A DNA stretch of 64,000 bases from Acanthaster planci. Lineage: Eukaryota > Echinodermata > Asteroidea > Valvatida > Acanthasteridae. The stretch spans positions 643,216 to 707,215 of the forward strand of contig NW_019091448.1 of NCBI RefSeq assembly GCF_001949145.1. The letters are read 5' to 3'. The notes beneath the pieces are model-generated. The model was not told the origin of the DNA, did not search any database, and worked only from the letters and a program-made list of their open reading frames with translations. Shown piece after piece: positions 11,755 to 25,100 of this stretch; the first letter of the stretch is position 1, and every line of letters starts with the position of its first letter. Both the position numbers and the translations under genes were made by a program.

Positions 11755-14700
11755 TCAATGCCTGTTTTGCATGTAAACCTCCTTGTCCTTCACGTAGCCA
11801 AACTTCTCGTAGAATGGAATGTTACTCTCCCCGCACTCTAGCGTCGTCTTGTAGCACCCCAGGTCCTGGCTGAGAAGGGTCAGTGCAGACATGAGCCTGG
11901 GAATTTGAAATAGTTCAGAGAAAGTTGGATTAATTGAGGAGTAAATGGCAGTAAGGCCTATGAAAGTTAGTGTAGTGGGCACCAAAGACAATGGATAAAT
12001 ACCCTAATTGCAAAGCTATAGATGTATTTAAGATATATTTACCAGGCATATTCCTGTATGAAGGAGAACAGTTCTGTACCCAATACCATTGGTTGTTCCT
12101 GGATAACATGATTCGACCTATCACATCTGCCGTGCAGTTGTAGGTCATGTTAAGCACTTAGAAATTCAATTACAGTGTGGTAACTTCAGAGATCAGACAT
12201 ACACCCTCACACTAGACAATCATTTTGTTGCAGAGAAGTTCTGGTCTGTCATGTAGATTGTATACTATTATTACAAGTGATGGCTGTCCACATCCAACAC
12301 TCACTTCATGTTGAGATCATGAGTAACTCACATCTTATCCTTTAGAGAATCTCCTCTTCACTGTGACTGCACTATAGCATTCTCTAAATGAGGCAATAAA
12401 CTCCCCATGTAGGCAATGCCTTAATCAGCATATAGCTGACTGAATAAACTACAGGTCTGGCAAACTTATTAACAAAATGGAGGACTTCCAGCAAACTATG
12501 CCAGATGTCATAGGGCTAAGTCCCTAACAAGGTCCTTATTTAGTCTCTTAATGTGTAATCCGATATTTCTTTAACTGCATATTTATCACAGAGACCAGTA
12601 AGGTCTAACTTTGGTCACATATGGGATATGGCTGGCATGACGTGGAATTTCCTTTAAATGCACACATAAGGGACAGTGGTACAACTTTATAAGTCGCCAC
12701 TTACAATGGTAATGCAGAATGCAGCATGGCACATCCACTTTGTACTTACAGTTTGCCCAGCTGTTTGCCTCTGTAGTCTTTGTGGACTACGACTTCTTCT
12801 ATTCTCCCTCTCTGTGGAGAAACGCACGTGGGGCAATAGGCATACGTGAGATCATTCACTTTGGGTATAATATCGGTTCTTGCAATCACTGAATATAGTG
12901 ACTGCTTGCATTGATATTTCAAGACTTTTTGTACACCATGGAGGATCAAATGAATGAGGCATTCCTCTCACATACATACATTGTTTCTTATTCCAATAAA
13001 CTCTTTTGTGATATTGTACAAAGTCATGCTAGGTGAACTTAAACTCAATGCCAAAATATCAATAAAATATAAATCATTCAAAAAGAATTAATACACCTTT
13101 CTGGAGTTAATCAGAAGGAAGTCAAGCCATTCTTTTAAGTAGACAACCACTTTAACCATAACTCTCAAATATCCTTTGAAATTAAAGTACAGGTGTATTC
13201 AAAGGTTTGAAGGATTTTACAGGATTGAGGATTGTCATGATTGTAGAGACAAGCCATGGAAACTGAAGGGTTCTAATACAGAGAGTGTTACACTATTGCT
13301 TCCTGCAACATGGGGGTTTTCAGAAGGATTTGGGATGCTTCTTTGCAAAAACCAATATTTGGGAGTTGGGGGACGCTTTTTAATGTTGCTAGCCTACCGC
13401 CCGTGCATGGCATCGTCTACTTAATGTACATGTACGTACCAAGGCACATTCATGGATGAATTTCTGCTCCAGGATAAGAGTCGCCGACGCCACAATGCAG
13501 TTTCTGCTCGTGTCTTCCACCACTGTGACATAGTACATACCACCTTCTTTCATCTTATTAAATCTGGCTACAGAGTGCAAAACAAAATGGAGAAGTGATG
13601 CCTGAGTTTGCACGTATTTACAGCCTACATGTGAATCATTCATGAAGTAAGTCCCCAAGTCATAGATGATGACTTGAGCTCAACTCAAGACACTTTACAA
13701 TGTGGCTTTCAATGTTACTTGAGCAAACAGGATTTGTTGACGTTATAAGTTTTATATAAACCTAGATAAAATATACACAAGGTGATTTTTCCGCAATAAA
13801 GATATGCATGTGCCAAACAGTCAGTCTGCAGTGGCAGGGTTAATGAGGTTACTGCATGCGATTTAATGGCAGCGCTCTACACACAGTTTCGCTGCGAGAC
13901 TTGCAAGAGGATTTTTGAGAGTTTGCTGGGTTTTTTTCCCAACTACATGTTTTAAAATGCCGTACAGCTGATAGCCAAGATGGCATGGTAAGTTTATCAC
14001 TTGTTTTTTCCCAAGTATAGTGATATAAGAATCGGTGAAATTTTTTCCATATTTCTATGATATATCGTCCGCACAAGACAGGTTGTCACATCTGGGTAAA
14101 ATTGGAAAGGTATTTTTAAAAGTGTGTCTTGACCCAGGCAAATAAAATCCTTGAAATTTGTCCATGTATTTTGAAAGAAGAAGATATATTTTTCAGTTAG
14201 GTTTTAACTAGGTGAGTATCCGTTTTATTTTTCAGAAACATTTTTCGTTGTGGAATTTCACACCATTTTGGGGGTTTTCGCCATATTTTGTGCGTGCGGC
14301 CATGGCAAATGCACGTGCACAAACATGATAAAGGTGCTATAACTAGTGTTTTTCATGTTTTTGATGTCTTAGGAGGGGATTTTTATGCCTTTGCCTTTTG
14401 TGCCTTTGGTCAGTTGTGGAAACGTGTTGGTTGCTTTTCCCATTCATGCCATTCATTTTGGTCTCTGATATCTCGGATCATTTTCCAATATTCACATCTT
14501 TCCCAAAGGCCGTCAATCGCACCATTCAAAGGGCAGCGTGTACTCTGAAATATACTTGAGAAAATATAGTTTATCTCAATAGTGATCTCACTTCTATTAA
14601 TTGGGCAGACGTCATACCTACTTCCGATGTAAACACTGCTTTTAACAATTTTATGGATGTGTTAAATTCATCTATTGACAAGCATGTTCCCGTCTCTAGA

Positions 14701-17700
14701 AATAAATCCACTTCACGTAAAACAACCCCCAAATCTCCATGGATCACTATCAACCTAAGTAAACCCATTCATCATAAAAACAAGCTCTACCATAGGTATG
14801 TATCACACCGTAATGATTATAACCAAACTAAATATGTGCAATACGAAAACATTCTGACTAATGTCCTTCGAAAGGTTAAACGAAATTATTTTTCTGAGCA
14901 ATTCATGCAACATAAAAATGATATCCGGACAACCTCGAAACTAATTAACAATGTAATTAATAACATACAACATTCTATAAATTGAATCAACATTGATGGC
15001 AACATTTTGGATGAGTCCCACTGTATAGCTAGTCAGTTTAATCATTATTTCACTGCGATTGGAAATACCCTTAATGATAAAATCCCACTGACAACTTCTA
15101 AGTTTTCTGATTATTTGTCAAATCCAAATTGGAATTCTATATTTCTTGCCCTGTGACTGAGCAAGAAATCATAAACATTTTTCGTAAGTTACCGAAGAAG
15201 AAAAGATTTTCTAATTACCAGTACCTTAGTTACAGAAACAATTTGTTCCATTTTCAGGCCTTTAACTCAAATAATGAGCATATTGATAACAACAGGAAAA
15301 TGAAAACAGCCAAAGTTATTCCTGTTTTCACGAGTGGTAATTCTGAACAAGTTAGTAACTACACACCAATTTTGATTTTAACCACCTTTTCAAAAATTCT
15401 GAGAACATCTTATTTACAGTCGTTAAATTCTTAAATCAAAGCAATATTTTGTCTGAATGCCAGTATGGATTTCAAGAAAATTATTCCACATCTCTTGCAA
15501 TCATTAAATTTATTGACAAAAATCACAACTGCTGTTGACTCTTATTAAGTAAACTTGGAATTTTCTTAGACCTTTCTATCATGGTTGATTGTGTCAAAAG
15601 CTTTCTGAGGCTTTTGACACAATCAACCACAATATTCTCTTATCCAAACTTGCTTATTTTGGAATCAGAGGTAATCCTCTGGGGTGGTTTAAAAGTAGCC
15701 TATCTTGGTCCTCTCCTGTTTTCTGTTTACATAAATGATTTTTCGTACTTCTTTGGATTTGCTTTCATTTATTATGTTTGCTGATAACCTTTTTCTTAGT
15801 CACAATGATATCAACAAGCTCGCTGATTTGGTAAATCAAGAATTACTTAAAACCTCTAAATGGTTCAAAGCAAATAAGATATCACTCAACATGGAGAAAA
15901 CTACATGTATGTTATTTACTAACAAAACAGGGTTACACCTATGAAACATCTATATTGATAACATAAAAATACTTTATTCTGATTGTGTAAAATTCTTGGG
16001 TCTGTATATGCATTGTAGATCCTAAATTGTCCTGGAAACACCACATTAATCACATGTTTCTACCACTGTTTCTAGAAACATTTGCGTTGTATATAAACTC
16101 AAAGCTGTTTTTCCCCAAGAAGTCCTGTTTATGCTTTCTAATATTTTGATATTACCATATTTGAACTATGGGATCTTGGCATGGGGAAATTGTGAGACTG
16201 AATTCAAATTACAATCATGGTATTCCTCCATGGTGCATTGTACATGTAGTCATGTGTTACCCTTGAGCAAAATGGGTCAAGTCGTGCCCGGGTAAACTTG
16301 TACCCAAGTTAACTCGTACCTCCAAATTAACACCAAGTCAACTCGTACCCAAGTTAACATGTTCTCATTTTAACTTTTACCCAGTTCGTAGCTCGTACTC
16401 AAGCCAACTTGTACTCGCTACACTGTGTAAACAAGCGTCAGCAAGGAAGGATAATAAAGTTTGTGGGCCAGGATGCAGGCCAGCAGAAAGTGTGAGGACC
16501 TACACTTCCAAGTATAAAACTGCCTTCCCATGATTCATCTGATGACGACTCTTTATCTTCGTCTATTAGTGATGAGGAGTTTGTTGATGAAGTTTCGCCA
16601 ACTTTACATGCTATTACAGCCAAGTGATCACGTCTCTAGTGACAGCTTCTTGGAATATGAGTCGAAAGACTTCCCGTAGGAGTAAAGTTTGGGAAAATGG
16701 TACAATTTGCAGCGGAATAATCTTTGCATGCATCTTTCGACATTACATGTTTTATAACCAACCATCAATGTGGACTGCTGCAAGCCATTTTCGAAATTAA
16801 ACTGTAAAGACTTCTGTATGAATACTCATAAATAGAAATAGAACTTGGTTCTGTACTTACGTCAGAGTCTTTAATATTATTGTGCAAAATGTAAACGTTC
16901 TCAATGTGTCAGGGTAGCAAGCAAACAGAGTTTGTTTGTTCACCTGTTTATTTAGACAGTCTGTGTTTAGAGTTCTATATTTAACTTGTGTCCAAAATGA
17001 TAGTGGTCTTTTGTGTACATGGAGCAGGAGCTAAGCTAAATGTCTTTGCAGCTGTACCAGTTAATTTTATACATACAGTGTATTGTATGTACTTATGTTA
17101 CTTGCATGTATCAATATGGGTTACACAGAAAAGGTATTCTGAGGGGTATGCTCCTTTCACTATGCATGTACATGCCATTTCTTGCAATAGGTTTTCTTGT
17201 TCTGAAAAAGCACTGACAGTATTTTTTCATTGGTGCTGCATACACTGCATGTATCTCATTTATAGAGCAGCTGATTTGTTACAGTGTGCTACATGAAGTT
17301 TCCCTTTCAGTGTATAATTTATTTTTGTGTGTCCTTATTTAACCAGTCTTGTCCTATTTGGTTTTAAATGGCTAATTAATCTTGCATGTTTTATATAGGT
17401 GTTTTGATTAATTTGACTTAAATTTTGTAGATTTTTAGACTGTAAATGGATAAACTGATGTAATTTACAATATATGAATTGTAAAGATGTCGCAATTCAT
17501 TTTTTTTTTACTGCCATGACATCTTTTGTCAATAAACCATAAACCAACTATTTATATGATTTTCAACTTTTAACAACTTGCATGTAATTTCCTTTTTCCG
17601 AGCAGAAATAAAACTCATTTGAAAAGCTAAGCCAGCTTGTCTCTTGTGTTTCATACATGGTTGTTGATTTTGTTTCTTGGTATTGGGCAAACACACCAAC

Positions 17701-19746
17701 TTGCAAGAATGCCTTTTTTAAACTGTACTTGTTTTGAAAAGAAACTTACTTATGCACCAAAATATACTTGGAATTCTATCTGAAAAGGAAGTATCTCTTC
17801 TTGGAAAAAAAAAGTGTTATTATAATGGGCACTTCAATTTTGGACTGCGGTTGCAGTTCGTTGACATGTACATGTACATCCGGGAATTTTGACAGTAGTG
17901 GCTCTGGCCAATCAATGTGCAGAAAGATTTCCATTCAACATGGAGGCAGAATCACCTCCCTGTTCCTGTAGATAAGCTGAGAGATCAATGTGCCATGACA
18001 CAGGCAAACCGTAAGCTGTCACCAAATTAACTGATTTTGGAAGAGTGAGACCTGGTTTTTCAATTTTATGGGGAATTTTGATGTGGTCGCACAGAAAAAA
18101 GTGCTATTTCGAGTAAGTTTTGTAATGCAAATTTAGTCATTTTGCAGACGTATATTCGTTATCTTCTTACACTAAAAACCTCCAAATTGTTTCCAGATGG
18201 CCCCTGAAAGTAATGAATAGTTATCTGTCCATCGCAAACACATTATTTTGGCATAAAACTCAACAAAAATAGGTTAAAAAACAGAATTCTAGATGCGGTC
18301 AGTCACAAATTTCATTTCTAGCACCTACTGCATGGAAAACTGTGCATACACAGCAAGCAAAATGAACGGCTTTTGCGTGCACTGCGGACTGACTGCAAAC
18401 CATCACATGTAAAAGCTACGCTGTGCAATGAACTTTGCCAACACTTCCTGAAAGGTCAGGTTTTTATATGTACAGCTACAAGTATATGTACATGTGAGTA
18501 TATCGTAAAACCTTCAGTAAGGTTTGAAGTATCACAGGTTTAAGTCACTGCTCTGGATCAGCCTAGGTAAACAGCTTTCTTCATTTTGTCAGTACTTCTA
18601 GTGCAGACATTACAAACTTTATGGTTATAATGAAAGTACATAAAGGAACATGTACCTTGCAAATGGTGACTCATTTCAGCTTTTAAAAAGTGGATTTCTG
18701 CCAAGATTTGTGAAAACTGGCTTGCAAAGTGATACTTTTGAAAAGTCAATGTAACGATGCAATAAATGCGACAATTTCATCGCTCTGATCCTAGAAGTAC
18801 TTGAACGATCTTCTCTAGAATCAAGGAGTTCAGTACTTAAGAAATGACCTGAATTAAAAGGGGACGTTTTGAGGGACTCACCCAAATATTTGTCCAGGGT
18901 TACCTCTCCGACAACGGTGAGCTCGCTGAGAAGCTGCATATATCCTGAATACATGCCACGAATATGAAAACAAAATATTTTTAAAACATACAAAGTTCAC
19001 AACTTGACAAATGGAATAATTTACATGTAGTCGTGTCTAATGTAGAGCGAAAAAAGCAGAAAAAAGAACAAAACACAAAGACTATCGATGTGTGGAGTCC
19101 AGATATCATTACTTGACAAGGGCTACATTTCCTGGTAGCAGCATGAAGTTTATTACCATTACCTTTGGACACATTCGGGGACTGAGCTACATGCACATGT
19201 ACATATGTAAATTATCCCAACACAGTCCAATAACTGCCAATGTACCATGGCCTCCTGAATCAAGCTGAAAACGGCAGCTGAAAAAGAAACGTGTTGTTCT
19301 CAACACCTACATTCGCAGTGACGTGAGAACTGGTTCATACATGTATGTGTACATGCAGTTCCTGATGAACATGTATTTCAAATGAATAAACAAACAGCAC
19401 TTCTTATACATGTCGAAGTATCTCATAATCAAAACAGCAAAACATCATAAACTCGGAACGCTGCCATTAAGACTCTTGACAAGGCTGAACACAGAGCAAA
19501 ATGAAGATAAAGATGAACAAAATGGTACGTGTAGATGTACGGTACACATGAAATCGGAACAAAAAAAGTCACTGCCTGCCAGAAACATACTGTACCTCTT
19601 TCAAAATCACCTGTGCTCAATGGTCTCAGGACCAGTGAATCTCCCGGGTTTGATGGTGATGCAGATGAGTGGAATTTAACCTTTGACCGTCCCTCAAAGT
19701 CTATTCCCGTTAATAAACTTTTGTCGTACATCAGGATGTCTTCCAT
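11755..19746 (-). CDS. GNPNAT1: GNPNAT1, glucosamine 6-phosphate N-acetyltransferase
   Basis: This GNAT-fold enzyme transfers acetyl from acetyl-CoA to glucosamine 6-phosphate in the UDP-GlcNAc (hexosamine) pathway. The five coding exons in transcript order are 19746-19596, 18944-18882, 13567-13440, 12811-12750 and 11896-11755. All phases agree and give 181 aa (human 184). Exon 1 has the GDSLVLRPLSTGDFERG block. Exon 3 has YYVTVVED and LEQKFIHEC. Exon 4 has RGRIEEVVVHKDYRGKQLGK, the acetyl-CoA pyrophosphate-binding motif. Exon 5 has LTLLSQDLGCYKTTLEC and FYEKFGY. A good acceptor (cactcag) lies 6 bases upstream of the ATG, so a separate 5' UTR exon is expected. A 6-codon out-of-frame uORF begins five bases upstream of the start. 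Intron 2 (5.3 kb) holds an antisense LINE relic. Identification is secure. Confidence 0.96.
14560..16225 (+). pseudogene. Decayed CR1/jockey-type LINE reverse transcriptase
   Basis: Broken reading frames keep the order of a LINE ORF2. The endonuclease-RT linker (14653-14985) comes first, then FRKLPKKK, then KTAKVIPVFTSGN..QVSNYTP. YGFQENYST, SKAFDTINHNILLSKL, GPLLFSVYINDF and the DNLFLSHNDINKL palm region follow. The last blocks are KWFKANKISLN and, near 16170, LILPYLNYGILAWGN. Frameshifts and stops are frequent, so it is dead. It lies antisense in GNPNAT1 intron 2. The exact clade is uncertain. Confidence 0.85.
15582..15629. repeat. Perfect 20-bp-arm hairpin inside the LINE RT motif
   Basis: Arms 15582-15601 and 15610-15629 are exact inverted copies around an 8-base loop. 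The right arm is the expected codons for AFDTINH. The left arm is an inverted extra copy that interrupts the conserved palm motif. Confidence 0.9.
16270..16425. repeat. Degenerate short tandem repeat
   Basis: Diverged units of the type AAGTTAACTCGTACCC recur about seven times with insertions. The stretch lies just past the LINE relic in GNPNAT1 intron 2. No coding sense was found. Confidence 0.55.
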
Positions 19747-19751
19747 TCCAT

Positions 19752-22113
19752 TCTGAGTGAAGAGGACAAACAGAGAATGAGAGGGTTTGTGCTCCTTGGG
19801 AGAGGCAGAGTGATGAGCAGGGTAGTTCTTTGGGTAGATACTGTTGTATTACCATCATGATCAAAGGGGTAGATTTGGGGGAGGGGTCAGCCCTACCCTC
19901 CCTCCCAATAAAACCCCAAAACTTTTTAGTGTGTGAAAAATGAATGGCAAATTACATTTAATAGGCCCTATATACTGTATCTCCCTTCTGTCAAAAGGCA
20001 TGTTATCATGAAATTTGCAACTTGTGTCAGTTATCTCCATTTTTTATGAGGCAATCTTCCACTGTCAAGAATAGAAAGGAAAAGCAATTCGGTTTTGGCA
20101 GAATTATCAGCCATGTCGGAAACCTGTGATAACTTTTAAATAAGATCAATACACAAACATGACAAAGACTGAGTGATTGCCCACTTCCACCTATCGCATC
20201 AAATCGACAATGTATGCATGTGGGCTAGTACTAGTAGACTACATGTACATGGCCTGTGCTGTTTTTGCTTATTCCCAGAACTGTGGGGTCCGACGTCCAC
20301 CCCGCTCCCACGGGAGGGGGCGGACGACCTAGGGCCATGCATGGCAAACCATTGACATCCTCAGCAATCTCATGGAAGTAGAAACAGACACAAGTATGAC
20401 AGGCATACCTCCATTTCCTTTGAAACCCAATGTAAAGTTACTTCTAGAATGAGAAATAAGTGTTTTTTCAGAGATGTTCACGACGTTAACACTGCACTGT
20501 CACAGCAGGACAGATCCAGCAACGACGTCTATCTTGCGTCCCGTCAAAATCTACAACTGGTGAATTTGACACGTGTAAAGTCTTGAGTCCCTCTTATCAA
20601 TGGGGCAGAACCGTATCAAACGAAGAGAAACCAGACTCAAAGGCTTAGGATGTAGGCTCCCAAACGCCTACGATTGATTTGTAAACAAGGTGTGAAAATA
20701 CATTGGGGGAGCCTGACTAAACAAAATGGCTGCGCCCATGGAGTAATGTGTGCCATTGCGTTTTGTGGAAGCGAATGAGTTCTTGCTGGACCACATTTTT
20801 CACTTTCGTTGGTAACTTTTCATTAAATATTTGCATACCATACACACTTAAGATTATGTTCAATGAAAGTGGATCGCTGAAATATCAAACAATTGAACGA
20901 GCGGCCGGCCAGAGCTAGCTAGTAGCTGCAGAGGCGCAGAAACTGGAGCTAGGGTAGGCATGGTAGGCGTGGCTGCGCCTATTAAAGTAGTGCCTGTTCA
21001 ATTTGAGCTTCACTAACGTTGGTAAACAGTTTCATACAGGTGGTCTGCAAGAAAATGCATGAATGTTTGCTGCTGTGCTTTCAACTTTTGTCATGTTTGT
21101 GCCTACAGTATGGTCATATGGTGTATCCAGCCAGGTTAACATACATGCTTTTATTTTTAACATGATACTGTACATGTTCAATTTCAGTAGAGGGGCCTAA
21201 CTTTTACCCACAGTTTTATAACTATCGCAAGGCTCTAGTTAGACATGCTAGATAGTCATGATAGTCTGATAGTACTTAGTACTATAGTAGGTGTAACAAA
21301 AACAATTGCATTGATAGTGATTGTACATGTCTTAATGTTTTATTTGGCAAGAGTTCCTGTCCGTCATGTCCAGCAGTAGAGTTGCACATCAGAACTCAGA
21401 GACTGTCCTTCAACTCAGAAAAATCCCTCTCTTTGGAGACAAAAATCAGTGTCCTAAAAGGGGACTTTTTTTTCAGAGTGGCTTGATTTAAAACACATTA
21501 TTGTCAAATTTTTGAAATTTTTCCACCATACTTTCCATTCCTATACATGTAGGTTAATTAAGTTGTTTTTACCATGTCACTCAATTAACTGTATGTAGAG
21601 GATTAATATCTGAAAAAAATTGTTTTGATGTGGTCTTTTTATGTCCCATTGCACACTCCTGTTTGTAATCCAGGCAGTAAACGGTGGAATTTTTTTTAAC
21701 AGCAGCCTAGCGTGTTTCTTCTGCTGAACCCAATTGTGGCAAAAAGGATCCCAAAGCAAAAGTAGGATCCCCAATCCCACTTGAAAGAATAATTCCCTGT
21801 TAGGGAGATGTTTCTTTCTTTCTGGGGCTGCTTTTGTTCCCCTCTCCCCCAGCAAGGGACTTCTCTGAGTTTGAGGACAGTCTCCAAGTTGTGATGTGCA
21901 CCCCTACTGTCAAGCCAAACATGTATTCACTACCAAACATCACGTATTCAACCTCACCTTGTATTTTCAGTTCAAGAGCACAATCCTGAAAGCAATGGAA
22001 TACCCAACCATTAGTAGGCTGGGCACTGTGATGCTGCTGAGGCAGTAGCAAGACAAATCCATAGATATGCTTATATGATTAAATGATGTTTTCTTGTTTA
22101 TAATTCAGTAGCC
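19752..22113. other. Divergent intergenic region GNPNAT1/CRLS1
   Basis: Both flanking genes have acceptor-like sequence just before their start codons, so 5' UTR exons and promoters of both should lie here. The stretch 20700-21000 is the best promoter candidate: it is richer in GC and contains AAAATGGCTGCGCC, which resembles a YY1-type site. A small palindromic repeat sits at 20273-20335. No ORF can be supported. Confidence 0.4.
20273..20335. repeat. Short palindromic repeat, copy A
   Basis: This reads CCCAGAACTGTGGGGTCCGA, then CGTCC, a GC-rich core and a degenerate inverted right half. It resembles the repeats at 44423-44480 and 49795-49893. Confidence 0.5.
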
Positions 22114-25100
22114 ATGAATGGTCAATCAGCCAGGATTCTGGAAGCAGCGTCAGGACTGCTGAGCAATGCTGCCAGGGTACCCAATTCAGTCAAAACACTG
22201 ACCTTCAAAACCTTCAAATGTTCTACTTGTTTATGTGACCAGGGTCCATGTATTTATCCGCACATCAAAAACCCAATCTGGTGGACTCAAGCAAAGAGTG
22301 TTACAGCTCTGGCAGTCAGTACCCATACATGGTTAAGCACAGTTCATGGACTTCGTCATCCAAAATTGTACAGCACAAGCAGTCCTCAGAAAGCCGATGA
22401 TGAACAAGGGGCGAAAGATGATATGCTGTCTTCGGGAGAGTCGCCCGTCAAAGCAAACTTGGCTGAAAATGAGGCAGCTTGTGGAAAGAAAAGGAAAGGG
22501 AAGATGAATCGGTATGTGAAGAGAGCCTCCAAAGCAACAGAGAAAATGAAAGAAAAAATGGCTGACAAAGTCAAAGATATAGTAAGTACGTATATTGTAG
22601 GGTTCAGATTGAACCAATGAGCAAAGGTTAACCTTCATTTTTGTAAAAGAAATTGTGTCAACAAAGACATAAGAGCCAGCAGATGTACAATATTTTTTAT
22701 GCTGAGTTAATTTCAGAGAAAATGAAAGAAAAACGGGTTAACAATGAAAAAGTGTAACTTGGACGCCACCTCATTTGTGTCACGTTTGGGCAAAGATCAG
22801 TTTTTGGGGCACTGTGTTCCTTTAAATAAACAACTTACAAATTTAGAAACAATTCATGCAGGAAACTTAAGAACATGTAATCTTGGAGTCACGTGGCTTG
22901 TGCATAAAGTGCTCACTTCTCACCAACTTTGATCCTGGGTTCAGTTTCCTGGCTAGATGGTGCACGAATAGAGTTGTTTCTTGACTGTCTTGTTCCACAA
23001 GGGTTTTTTCAGGGTTTTCCTCCCTGTGCAAAGTAGCAGCTCATTCACTCTCTGTCTGTGCTCTGTGGACAGACATGGGTCATTTGGCAGGTGCATTTAG
23101 GTGCCTTCCACTCAATCACATTGTAGCTGCATCATGTCGTCCATCTTTTAGCCTTGTGGCTCTAAGTAAGGATGATTAGCCCCCTGGTAAAATGAATAAA
23201 ACATATGCCTGGAACACGTAGGTTAGATATACTGTAAATGTTGTCTTAAAATTTTGGTAGATTTCGTAGAATGAGTTCACATTAAATGTGTTGGGAAACC
23301 AGTTTCTCTTGTATTTATCTCCTTCCAGAAAGAGAACATATTTACCATCCCCAATCTCTTGTCCACAACACGCCTGGTCATGTCCCCTGTTCTGGGCTAC
23401 CTGGTCATTCAGGAGTGCTACACGCTGGGTACTTGCTTGTTTGTCATGGCTGGGATCACAGACTTGGTAGGATCAGTCAACTGAACACAAATGCTATTTA
23501 TGTTTCATGTACGTATAGTTCACTGACTAACCATTGTGTATGTGCTTTGCATAGAAAAGTATGCACCCACAGTGCTAAGGGGAAGTCAGTGTACAATGTA
23601 AACAAAATGCTCTGTGCCACATTTCAAACCTATTATGCAAACGAGGAGAGTTAAATGTCTTGTTTTAAATCTAATGAGGACTTGTCACCCTTCTCCAATT
23701 CAGAGAAAAGCAAACATGAAGGCCTCTTTAATGAAATGACAACACTTCAAAAAGTCGTGGGAAGGATATATCCTACCAGTAACCTTTCTCGCACTAAAGA
23801 GACAGCAGTGATGNNNNNNNNNNNNNNNNNNNNNNNNNNNNNNNNNNNNNNNNNNNNNNNNNNNNNNNNNNNNNNNNNNNNNNNNNNNNNNNNNNNNNNN
23901 NNNNNNNNNNNNNNNNNNNNNNNNNNNNNNNNNNNNNNNNNNNNNNNNNNNNNNNNNNNNNNNNNNNNNNNNNNNNNNNNNNNNNNNNNNNNNNNNNNNN
24001 NNNNNNNNNNNNNNNNNNNNNNNNNNNNNNNNNNNNNNNNNNNNNNNNNNNNNNNNNNNNNNNNNNNNNNNNNNNNNNNNNNNNNNNNNNNNNNNNNNNN
24101 NNNNNNNNNNNNNNNNNNNNNNNNNNNNNNNNNNNNNNNNNNNNNNNNNNNNNNNNNNNNNNNNNNNNNNNNNNNNNNNNNNNNNNNNNNNNNNNNNNNN
24201 NNNNNNNNNNNNNNNNNNNNNNNNNNNNNNNNNNNNNNNNNNNNNNNNNNNNNNNNNNNNNNNNNNNNNNNNNNNNNNNNNNNNNNNNNNNNNNNNNNNN
24301 NNNNNNNNNNNNNNNNNNNNNNNNNNNNNNNNNNNNNNNNNNNNNNNNNNNNNNNNNNNNNNNNNNNNNNNNNNNNNNNNNNNNNNNNNNNNNNNNNNNN
24401 NNNNNNNNNNNNNNNNNNNNNNNNNNNNNNNNNNNNNNNNNNNNNNNNNNNNNNNNNNNNNNNNNNNNNNNNNNNNNNNNNNNNNNNNNNNNNNNNNNNN
24501 NNNNNNNNNNNNNNNNNNNNNNNNNNNNNNNNNNNNNNNNNNNNNNNNNNNNNNNNNNNNNNNNNNNNNNNNNNNNNNNNNNNNNNNNNNNNNNNNNNNN
24601 NNNNNNNNNNNNNNNNNNNNNNNNNNNNNNNNNNNNNNNNNNNNNNNNNNNNNNNNNNNNNNNNNNNNNNNNNNNNNNNNCTTTATCTTGAGCCTGTCCT
24701 TTCCTTTCAGCTGGATGGTTTTATAGCTCGAAACTTCAGGAATCAGCAGTCTGTTCTTGGATCCATCATTGATCCACTGGCTGACAAGTGCTTGGTGGCC
24801 ATCCTCACGCTTAGCCTGACTTTCAGTGGCCTTATCCCTGGTAAATTGCCTGACCGTGCAGAGCTGTGTTTGGACATTTTGGTTTCAAGTCCACGTACCT
24901 GCTGTCATTTTAGTTAATTGCGGCGAATTGGGCATTTTCCCAATTTGCTTTCCCAACTCATTGACTAATTCTTTATCGTTCATTATCTTCCACCAAAAGA
25001 TATTTTGAGAGATAGTAAATCCTGTATCCCAAAGTCAGCTTGCTTATTGCGATGGCGGGATCAAAATATCGCTAGTTGGAAAGTTTTTTAAACCTGAATC

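Noticed and set aside
23655-24917. 420-residue open frame
   Set aside because: Most of it is the assembly gap; only the CRLS1 exon 3 part is real.
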